NCBI GenBank assembly: GCA_046498385.1 | Contig: JAWOAU010000059.1 | Coordinates: 1 to 64,000, forward strand | Length of the DNA: 64,000 nucleotides | DNA from: Halarchaeoplasma sp046498385 | GTDB lineage: Archaea; Thermoplasmatota; Thermoplasmata; Halarchaeoplasmatales; Halarchaeoplasmataceae | Reading direction: 5' to 3' | In this document: piece after piece, positions 37,148 to 45,559 of the stretch | Layout: each line of letters begins with the position of its first letter | Position numbering within the stretch: the first letter of the stretch is position 1 | Position numbers and translations under genes: made by a program | The notes under the pieces: generated by a model | What the model was told of the DNA's origin: nothing | Database searches by the model: none | The model's input: only the letters and a program-made list of their open reading frames with translations

Positions 37148-37388
37148 GTAGGGACACAGAATGGCTTCAAAAAAAATCACCTTTGGAGGCTGTCCGAGAA
37201 ATACAAAAATAGGAGAAAAGACTCTATCGATTGATTGATATCTCTCAATACCCCTGTCTAAGGAATATAAAAACCTATCTATAGGGTGGAAAAATAATAC
37301 TCGGACAGGCCCTTTGCTAAAAAATAATCTAGTCAAGGTGTAATTGTAGTTATGAAAAATAAAAAAAGAAAGGGGGTTTTAGAGAGGT
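37148..37388. other. Intergenic gap between convergent genes
   Basis: This 240-bp AT-rich region lies between the small Rossmann-like gene and the 3' end of the surface protein. A TATA-like AATATAAAAA near 37262 and several homopolymer runs are present. I see no coding sequence or convincing RNA structure. Confidence 0.3.
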
Positions 37389-40300
37389 TTAAAATTCCTC
37401 TTCTTCCTCGAAGAGTTCTTCCTCTTCTTCCTCGAAGAGTTCTTCTTCCTCTTCTTCTTCGAACAGGTCCTCCTCTTCTTCCTCGAAGAGTTCTTCTTCC
37501 TTTTCTTCCTCGAAGAGTTCTTCTTCCTCTTCTTCTTCGAACAGGTCCTCTTCTTCCTCGAAGAGTTCTTCTTCCTCTGGACCGGCTGCCGGTTTCTTCT
37601 TCATCATCACAACTACAATTATGATGATTATGATGATGATCAGCACCACAGCTCCGATACCGCCGAACGGTAGGACACCGCCTTCTTCTTCACCAATATC
37701 TTCGTATTGTAATGCACCTGACAGTGTTCCTGTGAATGTACCTGTCTCGTCTCCGTCCAAGTCGTCGTGGGATACTGCGTACGTGAATGTCATCTCGTCA
37801 GGGTTTCCTTCAAGTTCTACCGTGAAGGTTGCTTTACCGCTTGAATCGGTTGTACTCGTCTCCTCTTCGCCATTCCAGGAAAGGGTCACCGTTGCGTCGT
37901 TTACCGCTTCACGGTTTACATCTCTGATGGGGCCGACAGTTATGGTATATTCCTTAACAGGTGGTTCCGGTTCTTCTCCGATATCCAATTGGAAGGCATC
38001 CGATCGGGATCCTGTGAATTGTCCCTCGTAGTCTTCTTCAAGGTCTTGGTGCGATACAGTGAAGGTGAAGCTCGCTTCTGCAGGATCGAACTCTACTTCG
38101 AAGTCTGCTATACCGTCTGAATCAGTATAGCTTGTACCTATCTCATCTCCATCAAGAGATAAACTTACCATAGCACCTTCTACCGGATCGTAGCTGATAT
38201 CAACGGCTGGTCCTACCTGGACAGTCTGTGGTTCGCCGACAAGTAATTTTATTGCCCCGCTTTCAGGTCCCTCGAAGAATACCTCCTGCGGTTCCACAAG
38301 CTCGTCGTGATCAATGGTTAGTCCAAACTGGGTATCTCCCTGAACCTGGAAATTAGCATAGAAACTAGCCATGCCGTTCGTGTCCGTAGTGAGGGTCGCT
38401 ATGTTTGCACCAGTTGATATTCGTTCAACCTGTATTGGAACTCCTTCGAGAGGTCTCTCTCCGATATCGTGTACCGGACCTATAGTTATCTCTGGCTTTT
38501 CCAGTAGCGTTAGTGATATATCGTCTTCACCATCTGTACTGATCGCCCTACCGATATAGTCTTGGTGACTGATCGTCACGGCGACTTGGCTATATGGGAA
38601 AGCAATCTTAGGCACGTTGACTGTACCCATGCTGTCTGTGTAATAAATCCATGTCCTGACATCTGGGTCTCCAATCTGTATCTTGACACCTTCGATAGGA
38701 TTCTGCCCTTCATCAACGGTTTCTATATTGTATGAGGAATACACATAGATATCCCGATTCATCGTTAGGCGTATCGCATCACTAGTCCAATCATCTTCAT
38801 CGGTGATACTAATACTGAACTCTACACCTGTGGGTTGGAAGCTGATCACACTGAATTCCGCAAGACCATCTTCGTCGGTCATAGCAACACCTGTGAAGTT
38901 CATGTCCTCATATTCGGCTCTAACACGGTAGTTTTCCAGTGGATTTCCCTGTGTATCTAAAACCGGGCCTATCGTGAAGACAATATCCTCGTAGTATATC
39001 GCTTCAGAAATTATACCCGTGAATTCCGCAGTCTTTGTATAGAAATCCTCATGGGTTATTGTAACACTGAAATCAGTCTCATAGGGGCTAAAGTCAACGT
39101 TGAAGTGGAAATATCCATCGTCGTCCGTAGTACCTACTGTTGAGTCTGTTTCTCCGCCGTATTTCCAGGAGATTTCTAAATCCGCTCCTTCGATCGGTAT
39201 CTCCGTATCGGCATCGGCCATGTAGAGAACCGGGCCGACTTCAACGGTCCATTCCGTACGATGTTCCATATATATCGTGTACTCCTCACCGACAAATTCA
39301 CCAGTTTGCAGGTAGTAGTCTCGATGAGTTGCGGAGTAAGTAAATTCTGCTTCAGGCAGGTTTATGGGTGCCGTATGTATGTAATATATCTCACCGTCTT
39401 CTCCGGTTTCATTGCTATAACTCCATGGTATATCGAGTGTATTCAGTGTTATCTCGGCCCCCTCTATCGGGCTATCATCTGCTTGGTCGAGCACCGTTAC
39501 GGTGAGTGGTGAAAGGGTAAACGGTACAGGGTCACCATAGAATGTATCCTCTGTACCTTCAAATTCGAAGTCGAGGACTGCTCGGTATTCGTAAATTTGA
39601 TAGTAATCTAGACCGGTCAGCGTGTAGTTTGCTTCACCAGAGTCGTAATACGTTTCTTGACCTACTGGCCCATCCCATACTCCTGCGCCCAATTCTCGGT
39701 ATTCAAAGGATACCTCGACTTCGTCCATTATACTTATTTTGTGTTCGGCGTTCAACTGTACGGAGTCTGGAGTGGGGTCAGATACGGTTGTTGTGGTGAT
39801 CGATGGGACATACTGGAGTATGCATGCCTCCATCATAAAGGTGAAGTCAAAACCAAAGTCTTGAAGAGTACTCCAATTTTTATCGTCGAAACTGAGGTAA
39901 CCACCATGTTCTACATAACCATTAACCATGGGTGCGCAATACTGTGATGGCTCTTGTTGTTCAATTTCAACTACCATCGCATATACTGTATTTTCATCTA
40001 TCTCGATAGCTTCTTCGAATTCTAACTCAACCCATCCTTGGGCTTCCTCGGCGGGTTCAAAGGATATATTGCCTATCTCCGTGCCGCTAACACCGCCTTC
40101 TCGGATGCGTGCAGTCATGGGAACCGCAACACGATCATAAACAGCGACCTTCTGTATCTGTCCAGGGAAATCGAAGGGATCAAGAGTCATTGCAAACCAC
40201 CAAATTGCAGGTTCCTCTAGTCCTAAAGCGTCGTCATCATCGGGTCGATGGGGTGCATCGTATCGGTAGTACCAATCTCCCGGAGGTAATTCATCTTCTA

Positions 40301-40472
40301 AGAGATCCAACTCCGCACTCTCGCTCGTTGAGACAGTCTGACTTATTGTTTCAATATCTGAACCCTGTGCTGAGGTAGGTCCAGGTATCGTCATTAGGGC
40401 CGCAAAACCTGCGAATACCAGGATAAATGCCACCACTAATGCCTTCAATCTTGCACTTTTCTTTTCGTTCAT
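37389..40472 (-). CDS. Large surface protein with tandem Ig-like repeats, membrane helix and polyglutamate tail
   Basis: A 1027-residue protein with a signal peptide (ALVVAFILVFAGFAALMTIPG) and an amino beta-rich domain including WWFAMTLDPFDFPGQIQKV. A Fn3-like domain follows, then about seven tandem repeats of 75-85 residues. Each begins with the pattern VGPxxDxxxxPIEGAxVxL and contains TDSDGxAxFxV, like carboxypeptidase-regulatory or Big-type Ig folds. A membrane helix (GGIGAVVLIIIIIIIIVVVMM) ends in KKK. The cytoplasmic tail is almost only Glu, with LFEEE repeated seven times. It probably acts as a cell-surface adhesin or envelope component. The function of the tail is unknown. It has its own promoter and AGGAGG site. 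Confidence 0.8.
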   Translation of the reverse strand: MNEKKSARLKALVVAFILVFAGFAALMTIPGPTSAQGSDIETISQTVSTSESAELDLLEDELPPGDWYYRYDAPHRPDDDDALGLEEPAIWWFAMTLDPFDFPGQIQKVAVYDRVAVPMTARIREGGVSGTEIGNISFEPAEEAQGWVELEFEEAIEIDENTVYAMVVEIEQQEPSQYCAPMVNGYVEHGGYLSFDDKNWSTLQDFGFDFTFMMEACILQYVPSITTTTVSDPTPDSVQLNAEHKISIMDEVEVSFEYRELGAGVWDGPVGQETYYDSGEANYTLTGLDYYQIYEYRAVLDFEFEGTEDTFYGDPVPFTLSPLTVTVLDQADDSPIEGAEITLNTLDIPWSYSNETGEDGEIYYIHTAPINLPEAEFTYSATHRDYYLQTGEFVGEEYTIYMEHRTEWTVEVGPVLYMADADTEIPIEGADLEISWKYGGETDSTVGTTDDDGYFHFNVDFSPYETDFSVTITHEDFYTKTAEFTGIISEAIYYEDIVFTIGPVLDTQGNPLENYRVRAEYEDMNFTGVAMTDEDGLAEFSVISFQPTGVEFSISITDEDDWTSDAIRLTMNRDIYVYSSYNIETVDEGQNPIEGVKIQIGDPDVRTWIYYTDSMGTVNVPKIAFPYSQVAVTISHQDYIGRAISTDGEDDISLTLLEKPEITIGPVHDIGERPLEGVPIQVERISTGANIATLTTDTNGMASFYANFQVQGDTQFGLTIDHDELVEPQEVFFEGPESGAIKLLVGEPQTVQVGPAVDISYDPVEGAMVSLSLDGDEIGTSYTDSDGIADFEVEFDPAEASFTFTVSHQDLEEDYEGQFTGSRSDAFQLDIGEEPEPPVKEYTITVGPIRDVNREAVNDATVTLSWNGEEETSTTDSSGKATFTVELEGNPDEMTFTYAVSHDDLDGDETGTFTGTLSGALQYEDIGEEEGGVLPFGGIGAVVLIIIIIIIIVVVMMKKKPAAGPEEEELFEEEEDLFEEEEEEELFEEEKEEELFEEEEEDLFEEEEEEELFEEEEEELFEEEEEF
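37397..37580 (-). repeat. Low-complexity tandem repeat encoding the acidic LFEEE tail
   Basis: On the plus strand the stretch is built from near-identical units of TTCTTCCTCGAAGAGTTC and TTCTTCGAACAGGTCCTC, about 18-48 bp long. On the minus strand they encode runs of Glu punctuated by LF. The DNA units are much more alike than needed for the protein, which suggests recent slippage or gene-conversion expansion and possible length variation between strains. Confidence 0.75.
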
Positions 40473-40520
40473 ATATATCTAAGCCTCCTAATTTGTCTAC
40501 CTATGAGAAAACTTCTGTGT

Positions 40521-40530
40521 ATTTATATTT
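40521..40530 (-). promoter_or_regulatory. TATA box of the surface protein gene
   Basis: Read on the minus strand the element is AAATATAAAT, about 50 bp before the ATG at 40472. The leader contains AGGAGG about 12 nt before the start. Confidence 0.5.
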
Positions 40531-40796
40531 TTTGCTATTTTGGCTGATATTTTTGGTGTCAAATCAAATATAGGAGGTATATCTGGGAAAAAAGCCGGCG
40601 GCTTATAGGATACCTCCACCTGAGCAATTCACATCGATAATCATCTGTGGATTGGGCGTAGAAAGACACATGCTGTTCCTTGCAGTTAATCTACCACTGG
40701 CTTGATTAGATAAGACTGGATCGGCAGGCCCGTTTGGATTCAAGGGATAAATTTATTCACTCCGTAGCTCTAAAGGTTTTCCTCGGAGATATAAAC

Positions 40797-41189
40797 ATGG
40801 ATGAAAAGGTGAAGATCAGCAAAGAGGATTTCGACCTCGAAGACATAAAGAAACGCGCCGTCACACCGTCGGACGGCGTGATAGTGTCCTTCGTTGGAGT
40901 AGTCCGCGATCATAACAAAGGTCTTCGGGTGATTAAGTTAGAGATACAGAGATACGAAGGGATGACTCTTCAGCAGATGCAGCGAGTCCGTGATGAAGCT
41001 GTAAACAACTTCCAGGTGACCGATATTATCATACATCACCGGGTCGGTGAATTCGATGTAGGTGATAATATACTTGGAATCGCCGTGAGTGCGGCCGACT
41101 ATCAGGATGCCTTCGATGCGTGTAGGTACTGCGTAGACCGTATAAAAGAGATAGTACCTTTATGGCGAAAAGAAGCCACTGAATTATGA
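40797..41189 (+). CDS. moaE: Molybdopterin synthase catalytic subunit (MoaE)
   Basis: About 130 residues from the ATG at 40797 (MDEKVKISKEDFD); the longer frame from 40734 adds unconserved residues. MoaE, with MoaD, inserts sulfur into precursor Z to make molybdopterin. Conserved parts are VSFVGVVRDHNKG, LEIQRYEGM, IHHRVGEFDVGDNILGIAVSA and RYCVDRIKEIVPLWRKEA. The Lys of the last motif that aligns with E. coli Lys119 is present, but the position of Lys126 appears to be Arg (WRKE instead of WKRE). The protein stops soon after. No other cofactor genes are in the window. A TATA-like AAATTTATT near 40746 precedes it. Confidence 0.87.
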   Translation: MDEKVKISKEDFDLEDIKKRAVTPSDGVIVSFVGVVRDHNKGLRVIKLEIQRYEGMTLQQMQRVRDEAVNNFQVTDIIIHHRVGEFDVGDNILGIAVSAADYQDAFDACRYCVDRIKEIVPLWRKEATEL

Positions 41190-41292
41190 TAGTTCGACCG
41201 ATATAGACACTCCTTCATGGCCAAAATCGTCAGACAGACATCTGACAATCCACCCCGAAAAAGGTCTAATTTTACTGGGATTTAGCGAAAGG

Positions 41293-41300
41293 TATATATA
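41293..41300 (+). promoter_or_regulatory. TATA box before the small protein gene
   Basis: TATATATA within AGGTATATATATTAATAGG, about 70 bp upstream of the start. This gives an expected leader of about 40 nt that includes AAAGGAGG. Confidence 0.55.
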
Positions 41301-41366
41301 TTAATAGGTTACTATACCCCCTGGGTTTGGTGATATCCAACCCGATACCTCAAAGGAGGAATGTGT

Positions 41367-41585
41367 ATGACCATGAAAAAAATAAGCGTGGATAAAGCGC
41401 AAACGATTGCAGAAGAAAAGGGACTGAAACCCGGATTGGTGAAAGGAACTGACGGTATACAGTTCACCAAAGGTGGAAACGACAGACTGGATACCATAGG
41501 TTGGGATGAGTTTAAGAACAAACTTAAGGAGAGAAATCTAGCGGTATACGAATCCAGCGGCTGGATGAAGATAATGAAGGAGTGA
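41367..41585 (+). CDS. Small hypothetical protein (72 residues)
   Basis: A short gene with a strong AAAGGAGG ribosome site at 41352-41359. Of three in-frame ATGs (41361, 41367, 41373), the one at 41367 has the best spacing (7 nt). The protein (MKKISVDKAQTIAEEKGLK, then DGIQFTKGGNDRLDTIGWDEF and GWMKIMKE) is soluble and charged. No family is recognised. The TATA box, ribosome site and protein-like composition support it as real. It is followed by tRNA-Gly on the other strand. Confidence 0.65.
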   Translation: MTMKKISVDKAQTIAEEKGLKPGLVKGTDGIQFTKGGNDRLDTIGWDEFKNKLKERNLAVYESSGWMKIMKE

Positions 41586-41681
41586 TCTATCTTTATCCAC
41601 TCAACCCTAAATAAAACCCCTTTCCTCTTTTTTCTATATTGATATTTGTAAATAAGTCATGCCCCAGTTATTATAGTAAGA

Positions 41682-41754
41682 TGCGGGTGCCGGGATTTGA
41701 ACCCGAGTTTCAAGCTTGGCAAGCTTAAGTGATACCAGGCTACACCACACCCGC
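41682..41754 (-). tRNA. tRNA-Gly (GCC)
   Basis: On the minus strand the 7-bp acceptor stem GCGGGTG pairs with CACCCGC, followed by discriminator A. The T arm has GGGTTCAAATCCC, the D arm has GGTGTAGCCTGGTATCAC, and the anticodon loop TTGCCAA contains GCC. There is no intron and CCA is not encoded, as is usual in archaea. No integrase or duplicated tRNA end is seen nearby. Confidence 0.95.
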
Positions 41755-41842
41755 ATGTATGAGAAAGGTTATGATCACCTGGACCATCATCGCTGGATGT
41801 ATTTTGGAGAAGTAGAAGATGATATCATTTATAAATATTGTC

Positions 41843-43309
41843 CTATCGCCGGTCGAGGAGTTTGCGGCATCGTTCGAGTAACTTTTCTTCGTTTATATCC
41901 TGAAAAATCTTTTTTGCTTCCTCAAGACTAGCAGTTCCCAAACTGTCATCATGTTTAGAGCCGTATTTCATAAGTTGTATCCCTAAAAGCTTTCTTATAC
42001 TCTTAATTTCAACAGGTACAGATGTTTTCGTCGAGAGTTCCAAGGCCGAGCGGTAGTACTTGATTTTTTCCAGCTCCCCTTCAGCCGATTCGCTAGCTTT
42101 GATATAGTTCTCAAAAGCACGGTCATACAACCTCGCCCTCTCGTAATGCACCGCCAGCTGTGGACGGTAAGACTCTAAAGAATCAGCGTATAAACGTTCA
42201 ATAGCTTCGGCGGCCTTTTTGTGATATGATACTTTATTATATTTAAATTGAGAGCGGTAGAGTATGTCTCGGAAGACCGAGTGTTTAAAGGAGTACCCCT
42301 CACCACCCTTTTCTTCTACCAAGATACCTCTGTCCAAAGCGATATCGAGCATATCAAGTATTTTCATATTGTCCATCTCTGTAACTTCAGACAATAAGGT
42401 ATAATCAAAAACGTCTCCCAGTACACTTGCCCGCTGGAGCAGGTCCTTTGTGTTTTTATCTAACTTCACCATTTTCCTTTCCACCACGTATCTGACCGTG
42501 GACGGCCATTCCAGTGTATCGTCTGATACAGGGTAAAAGTCGTTCTCCGGGTTGATGGAGTTCTTGGATAACATCGATTTAACGGTTTCCGTAATAAATA
42601 ACGGGTTACCTTCGGTTTTAGAATGGATGAACTCACAAAAATTGGAAGTGGGCTTCCTGCCTAATATGTTTTTGAGTATCTCTCTAGTTTCGTCGATCTC
42701 AAGGGGTCCGAGTCTCATATGATCGCACAGATCTTTTTGCCGCAGATGATAAAGAGTTTCTTTCAGTGAATGGTAATCAGCGGTTTTTTCCGGCAAGCAA
42801 GTGGCGACCAGCATTATGGGCTGCTCTTCGATATTCTCGGCGATGTATCTGAAAGCTAAAACGGAGGATTTGTCCGCCAAATGCAGTTCCTCGATGATCA
42901 TAAGCATTGGCTTTTTCGAAGCCATTTTGCAAAGTTCTTCCAGGGCCTGTCTCAGTGCATTGGGATCCTTTTCATGAAAATGGATGATATCGTTTTGCTC
43001 AAATTTTTTGGATAATATAGATATCCCCAGCGGTAGGGAATAATTTTTGTTTAGAGATGGTCTTAGATCTTTAAAAGCATCATTTAACGGATGATAGGGC
43101 TCACCGTCCCGGGATACCCCGGAACCTTTGATACAGGTAATCTCTCTATCGCTCGCCACCTTGCAAAGCCATTCTATCAACGCGCTTTTTCCTACCCCCC
43201 TCTCGCCAGATATTATTACCGTTCTTCCTCTGCCTTTTTTAACTTCATCAACAACTGTTTTTAATTTATCTCGTTCTCGCTCCCGGCCCACCAATATATC
43301 CTCTTTCAT
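41843..43309 (-). CDS. STAND/AAA-type ATPase regulator without DNA-binding domain
   Basis: A 488-residue protein. The P-loop GERGVGKS lies at 35-42 after the family start LVGRERERDKLK; Walker B is MLMIIEELHLAD, and ETVKSMLSKN and winged-helix-like segments follow. A short helical repeat region ends the protein (about 390-488). It resembles the ATPase half of the regulator at 11188 but lacks its wHTH and most TPR repeats. It is transcribed just 6 bp after the REC-PAS-GAF sensor and so probably acts downstream of it, as an ATP-driven switch or scaffold. The output is unknown. Confidence 0.75.
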   Translation of the reverse strand: MKEDILVGRERERDKLKTVVDEVKKGRGRTVIISGERGVGKSALIEWLCKVASDREITCIKGSGVSRDGEPYHPLNDAFKDLRPSLNKNYSLPLGISILSKKFEQNDIIHFHEKDPNALRQALEELCKMASKKPMLMIIEELHLADKSSVLAFRYIAENIEEQPIMLVATCLPEKTADYHSLKETLYHLRQKDLCDHMRLGPLEIDETREILKNILGRKPTSNFCEFIHSKTEGNPLFITETVKSMLSKNSINPENDFYPVSDDTLEWPSTVRYVVERKMVKLDKNTKDLLQRASVLGDVFDYTLLSEVTEMDNMKILDMLDIALDRGILVEEKGGEGYSFKHSVFRDILYRSQFKYNKVSYHKKAAEAIERLYADSLESYRPQLAVHYERARLYDRAFENYIKASESAEGELEKIKYYRSALELSTKTSVPVEIKSIRKLLGIQLMKYGSKHDDSLGTASLEEAKKIFQDINEEKLLERCRKLLDRR

Positions 43310-43315
43310 TTTGAT

Positions 43316-45274
43316 TCAAACCTCTCCATTCCCAAAGTATACTATTATGCTGTTCAACTCCCCCCCGTCTTTTTTCACCTCTATGGTCTTTATTCCGCAT
43401 TCCGCTAGAGATCCATCTTTTTTTTCCAAGGAAACGTCTGTGGAAAACTGCTCTACCTCTCCCTTTATTATACGTTCTAACCCTTGGGACAGGGGTTCTT
43501 CCTCATCAACCAGATCTATCAATTTCATGGATAACAATTCGTTTTCCGAATAACCGGTGATTTCCAAAGCCATTTGATTTCCTTCTATTATTTGTCCCTC
43601 TGCGTTCAAAAGCAGCATCCCTAAGGGCACCCCTTCGAAGGCTACCAGAAACATCTCCTGTATCTCTTCCAAGGTGACTAGATTTCTTTTCTGTTGAGTT
43701 ATATCTATCATGGATACCAATACTAGATTGGAATCGGTCATCGGTGAGGCAGTTAGAAACACCTCTCTAACATCGTGATATCTGTTCTGCAGTTTAAGAA
43801 AAATGTCGGTACGTTCTTCCTCCTCGTCAAAAAGTTGAAGAAGTGAGTTCTTTACCTTTTTTAACTCCTCTTCTAACACGAATTCCGTAAAATTATTTCC
43901 GTTTAATTCTTTAGACGAGTAGCCTAATAGTTTTTCTCCTTCATTATTTATCATAGATATCCCCATATTGCGGTCCAGGATCACCATGGCGGTTCCGGTG
44001 CTCTCGAATATGTTTCTGTACCTTTTTTCACTCTCGATAATCTTTTTTTCGTACCGAATCCTTTTCAATGTACCGGAGGTATGGGATATGAGGATCTCGG
44101 CCATCTTGAGGTCGTTTTCATCGAACTTATCTTTTTCAAAGGATATTGCCTGGAATACACCTATATCGCCGATGGGTATACTCATGGCGGAATTATATGT
44201 GGTTTTATAGGGTTCAGCGCATTCCGAACTTTTTATATCCGAGGTGATAAAGGATTTTTTTTCTGCATATGTTTTACCCAGAATACCTGTATCTTTAGGG
44301 ATATCCGAGGACTTATATACCTCTCCGCTCGCCGCTTTTATGGAAAAACTATCTCCTTCTACCAGGGTTATAGTACACACGTTCAAATCCAATATGTCTG
44401 AAGCCGAGTCGATTGTCAACTGATAAACCTCGTCTTCACTCCCGCATTTTATCATCTTCGAGGCCACGTCATGAAGCTTTTCTATCTTTTCTTTTTGAGT
44501 TTCTAGGTCTCTGCGGGCATTCTTTATAGCGGTTATATCTTCTATACTACCTTCTATATACCGCACCTCTCCGTTTTCGTCCAGTGTAACGTAGGCGTTT
44601 TCCTTGACCCATATATGCTCACCATCCTTTCTTTCCAACTCTACTTCATGTCCTTTGATAACATCTTTATCCTTGAGCTTGGATATAAAATCCCGTCTTA
44701 ACTTTTCATCAGGGTGGAAATCCGTTGCACGGTATGAATGTATTTCGTCTTTTGATTGAAATCCCAGCAGTTCTATCAATGCACTGTTCGCAGCAAATAT
44801 CCTACCTTCCGCGTCCACGGAGTACAGTCCAACGGGTACTCTCTCGAATAATCGGTTATACAGTTCTTCCAGTTTTCTCTTTTCCCTGCGGATTTTTGCA
44901 TTTTCAAGGACGGACTGAACACATGCAGATAGTCTGATGAAGTGTTTTGGTGACTTGACCACGTAATCATCAAGCCCGGATTTCATGGCCCGAACGGCCA
45001 CCTCTTCGTTTCCTGTTCCCGTGAACATGATCACAGGACAATCCGGTCTGTGCTTTTTTACTTCTTTTAAAACCTTGATACCGTTGGTCCATCGTATTCG
45101 ATAATCTGTTATCACGAGATCAAAATCATCTTGATCCAGCGCAGTCTTCAGTTCCTTTGAATCCACTACCTCTATTACTTCTATCTCCTTAAAACTTTTC
45201 TTTAATTCTCGGATAGCTAGGGACCTATCATCGGGATTATCGTCCACTATCATTATATTGATAGTTTCGTTCAT
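43316..45274 (-). CDS. Response regulator with PAS-GAF-PAS-PAS sensor domains, no kinase domain
   Basis: A 652-residue cytosolic signalling protein. Residues 1-125 form a receiver domain with acidic residues in IVDDNPDD, phospho-acceptor Asp57 (LVITDYRI), Thr in MFTGTG and Lys in VVKSP. A PAS domain follows (about 140-255, LYSVDAEGRIFAANSALIEL), with a PAC-like WVKENAYVTLDENGE. Next is a GAF domain (about 285-410, GILGKTYAEKKSFITSD), then two more PAS domains (about 425-540 and 545-650). No histidine kinase H-box or ATPase domain is present, so it receives rather than sends phosphate. The next gene, an ATPase, starts 6 bp later and is the likely effector. Confidence 0.82.
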   Translation of the reverse strand: MNETINIMIVDDNPDDRSLAIRELKKSFKEIEVIEVVDSKELKTALDQDDFDLVITDYRIRWTNGIKVLKEVKKHRPDCPVIMFTGTGNEEVAVRAMKSGLDDYVVKSPKHFIRLSACVQSVLENAKIRREKRKLEELYNRLFERVPVGLYSVDAEGRIFAANSALIELLGFQSKDEIHSYRATDFHPDEKLRRDFISKLKDKDVIKGHEVELERKDGEHIWVKENAYVTLDENGEVRYIEGSIEDITAIKNARRDLETQKEKIEKLHDVASKMIKCGSEDEVYQLTIDSASDILDLNVCTITLVEGDSFSIKAASGEVYKSSDIPKDTGILGKTYAEKKSFITSDIKSSECAEPYKTTYNSAMSIPIGDIGVFQAISFEKDKFDENDLKMAEILISHTSGTLKRIRYEKKIIESEKRYRNIFESTGTAMVILDRNMGISMINNEGEKLLGYSSKELNGNNFTEFVLEEELKKVKNSLLQLFDEEEERTDIFLKLQNRYHDVREVFLTASPMTDSNLVLVSMIDITQQKRNLVTLEEIQEMFLVAFEGVPLGMLLLNAEGQIIEGNQMALEITGYSENELLSMKLIDLVDEEEPLSQGLERIIKGEVEQFSTDVSLEKKDGSLAECGIKTIEVKKDGGELNSIIVYFGNGEV

Positions 45275-45497
45275 AGATAATACCTTCCATCGATTTTTAC
45301 CGACGTGTAAGTTATCGTATCTCTTGAAGTAAAATGCTTACATTCCCCTACCGACTGTTTTACCTTGTTCCCTTCATTTTTTTTGCCTATGTCCATGTGA
45401 ACACCTAACCTCTCTGCTTTTTGAATCTTTGTGGGATGGGGGTCTTATGGTGGTAAATTACCCTTGTCCTCAAGCATATTATGTTTGATGTACTATT

Positions 45498-45532
45498 TGA
45501 ACATTTTGCAGTGTAAATATGGAAAATGTTCA
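45498..45532. repeat. Perfect 10-bp inverted repeat upstream of the EamA gene
   Basis: TGAACATTTT and AAAATGTTCA are separated by 15 bp. The right arm abuts the TATA box of the transporter gene, an arrangement expected for an operator bound by a dimeric regulator. Confidence 0.5.
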
Positions 45533-45542
45533 TTTATTATAA
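45533..45542 (+). promoter_or_regulatory. TATA box of the EamA transporter gene
   Basis: TTTATTATAA, about 22 bp before the ATG at 45560, which suggests a leaderless transcript. It touches the inverted repeat at 45498-45532. Confidence 0.5.
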
Positions 45543-45559
45543 CTCTATATCGCTATAGA

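Noticed and set aside
37389..37600. CRISPR-like array from regular repeats
   Set aside because: The repeats are contiguous coding triplet-type units without unique spacers, and no cas genes are present.
37352..37624. Plus-strand frame with LLPRRVLL repeats
   Set aside because: It is the complement of the glutamate-rich repeat of the surface protein; no ribosome site or protein-like features.
41682..41754. tRNA-Gly as an integration site of a genomic island
   Set aside because: No integrase gene and no repeated tRNA end were seen on either side.
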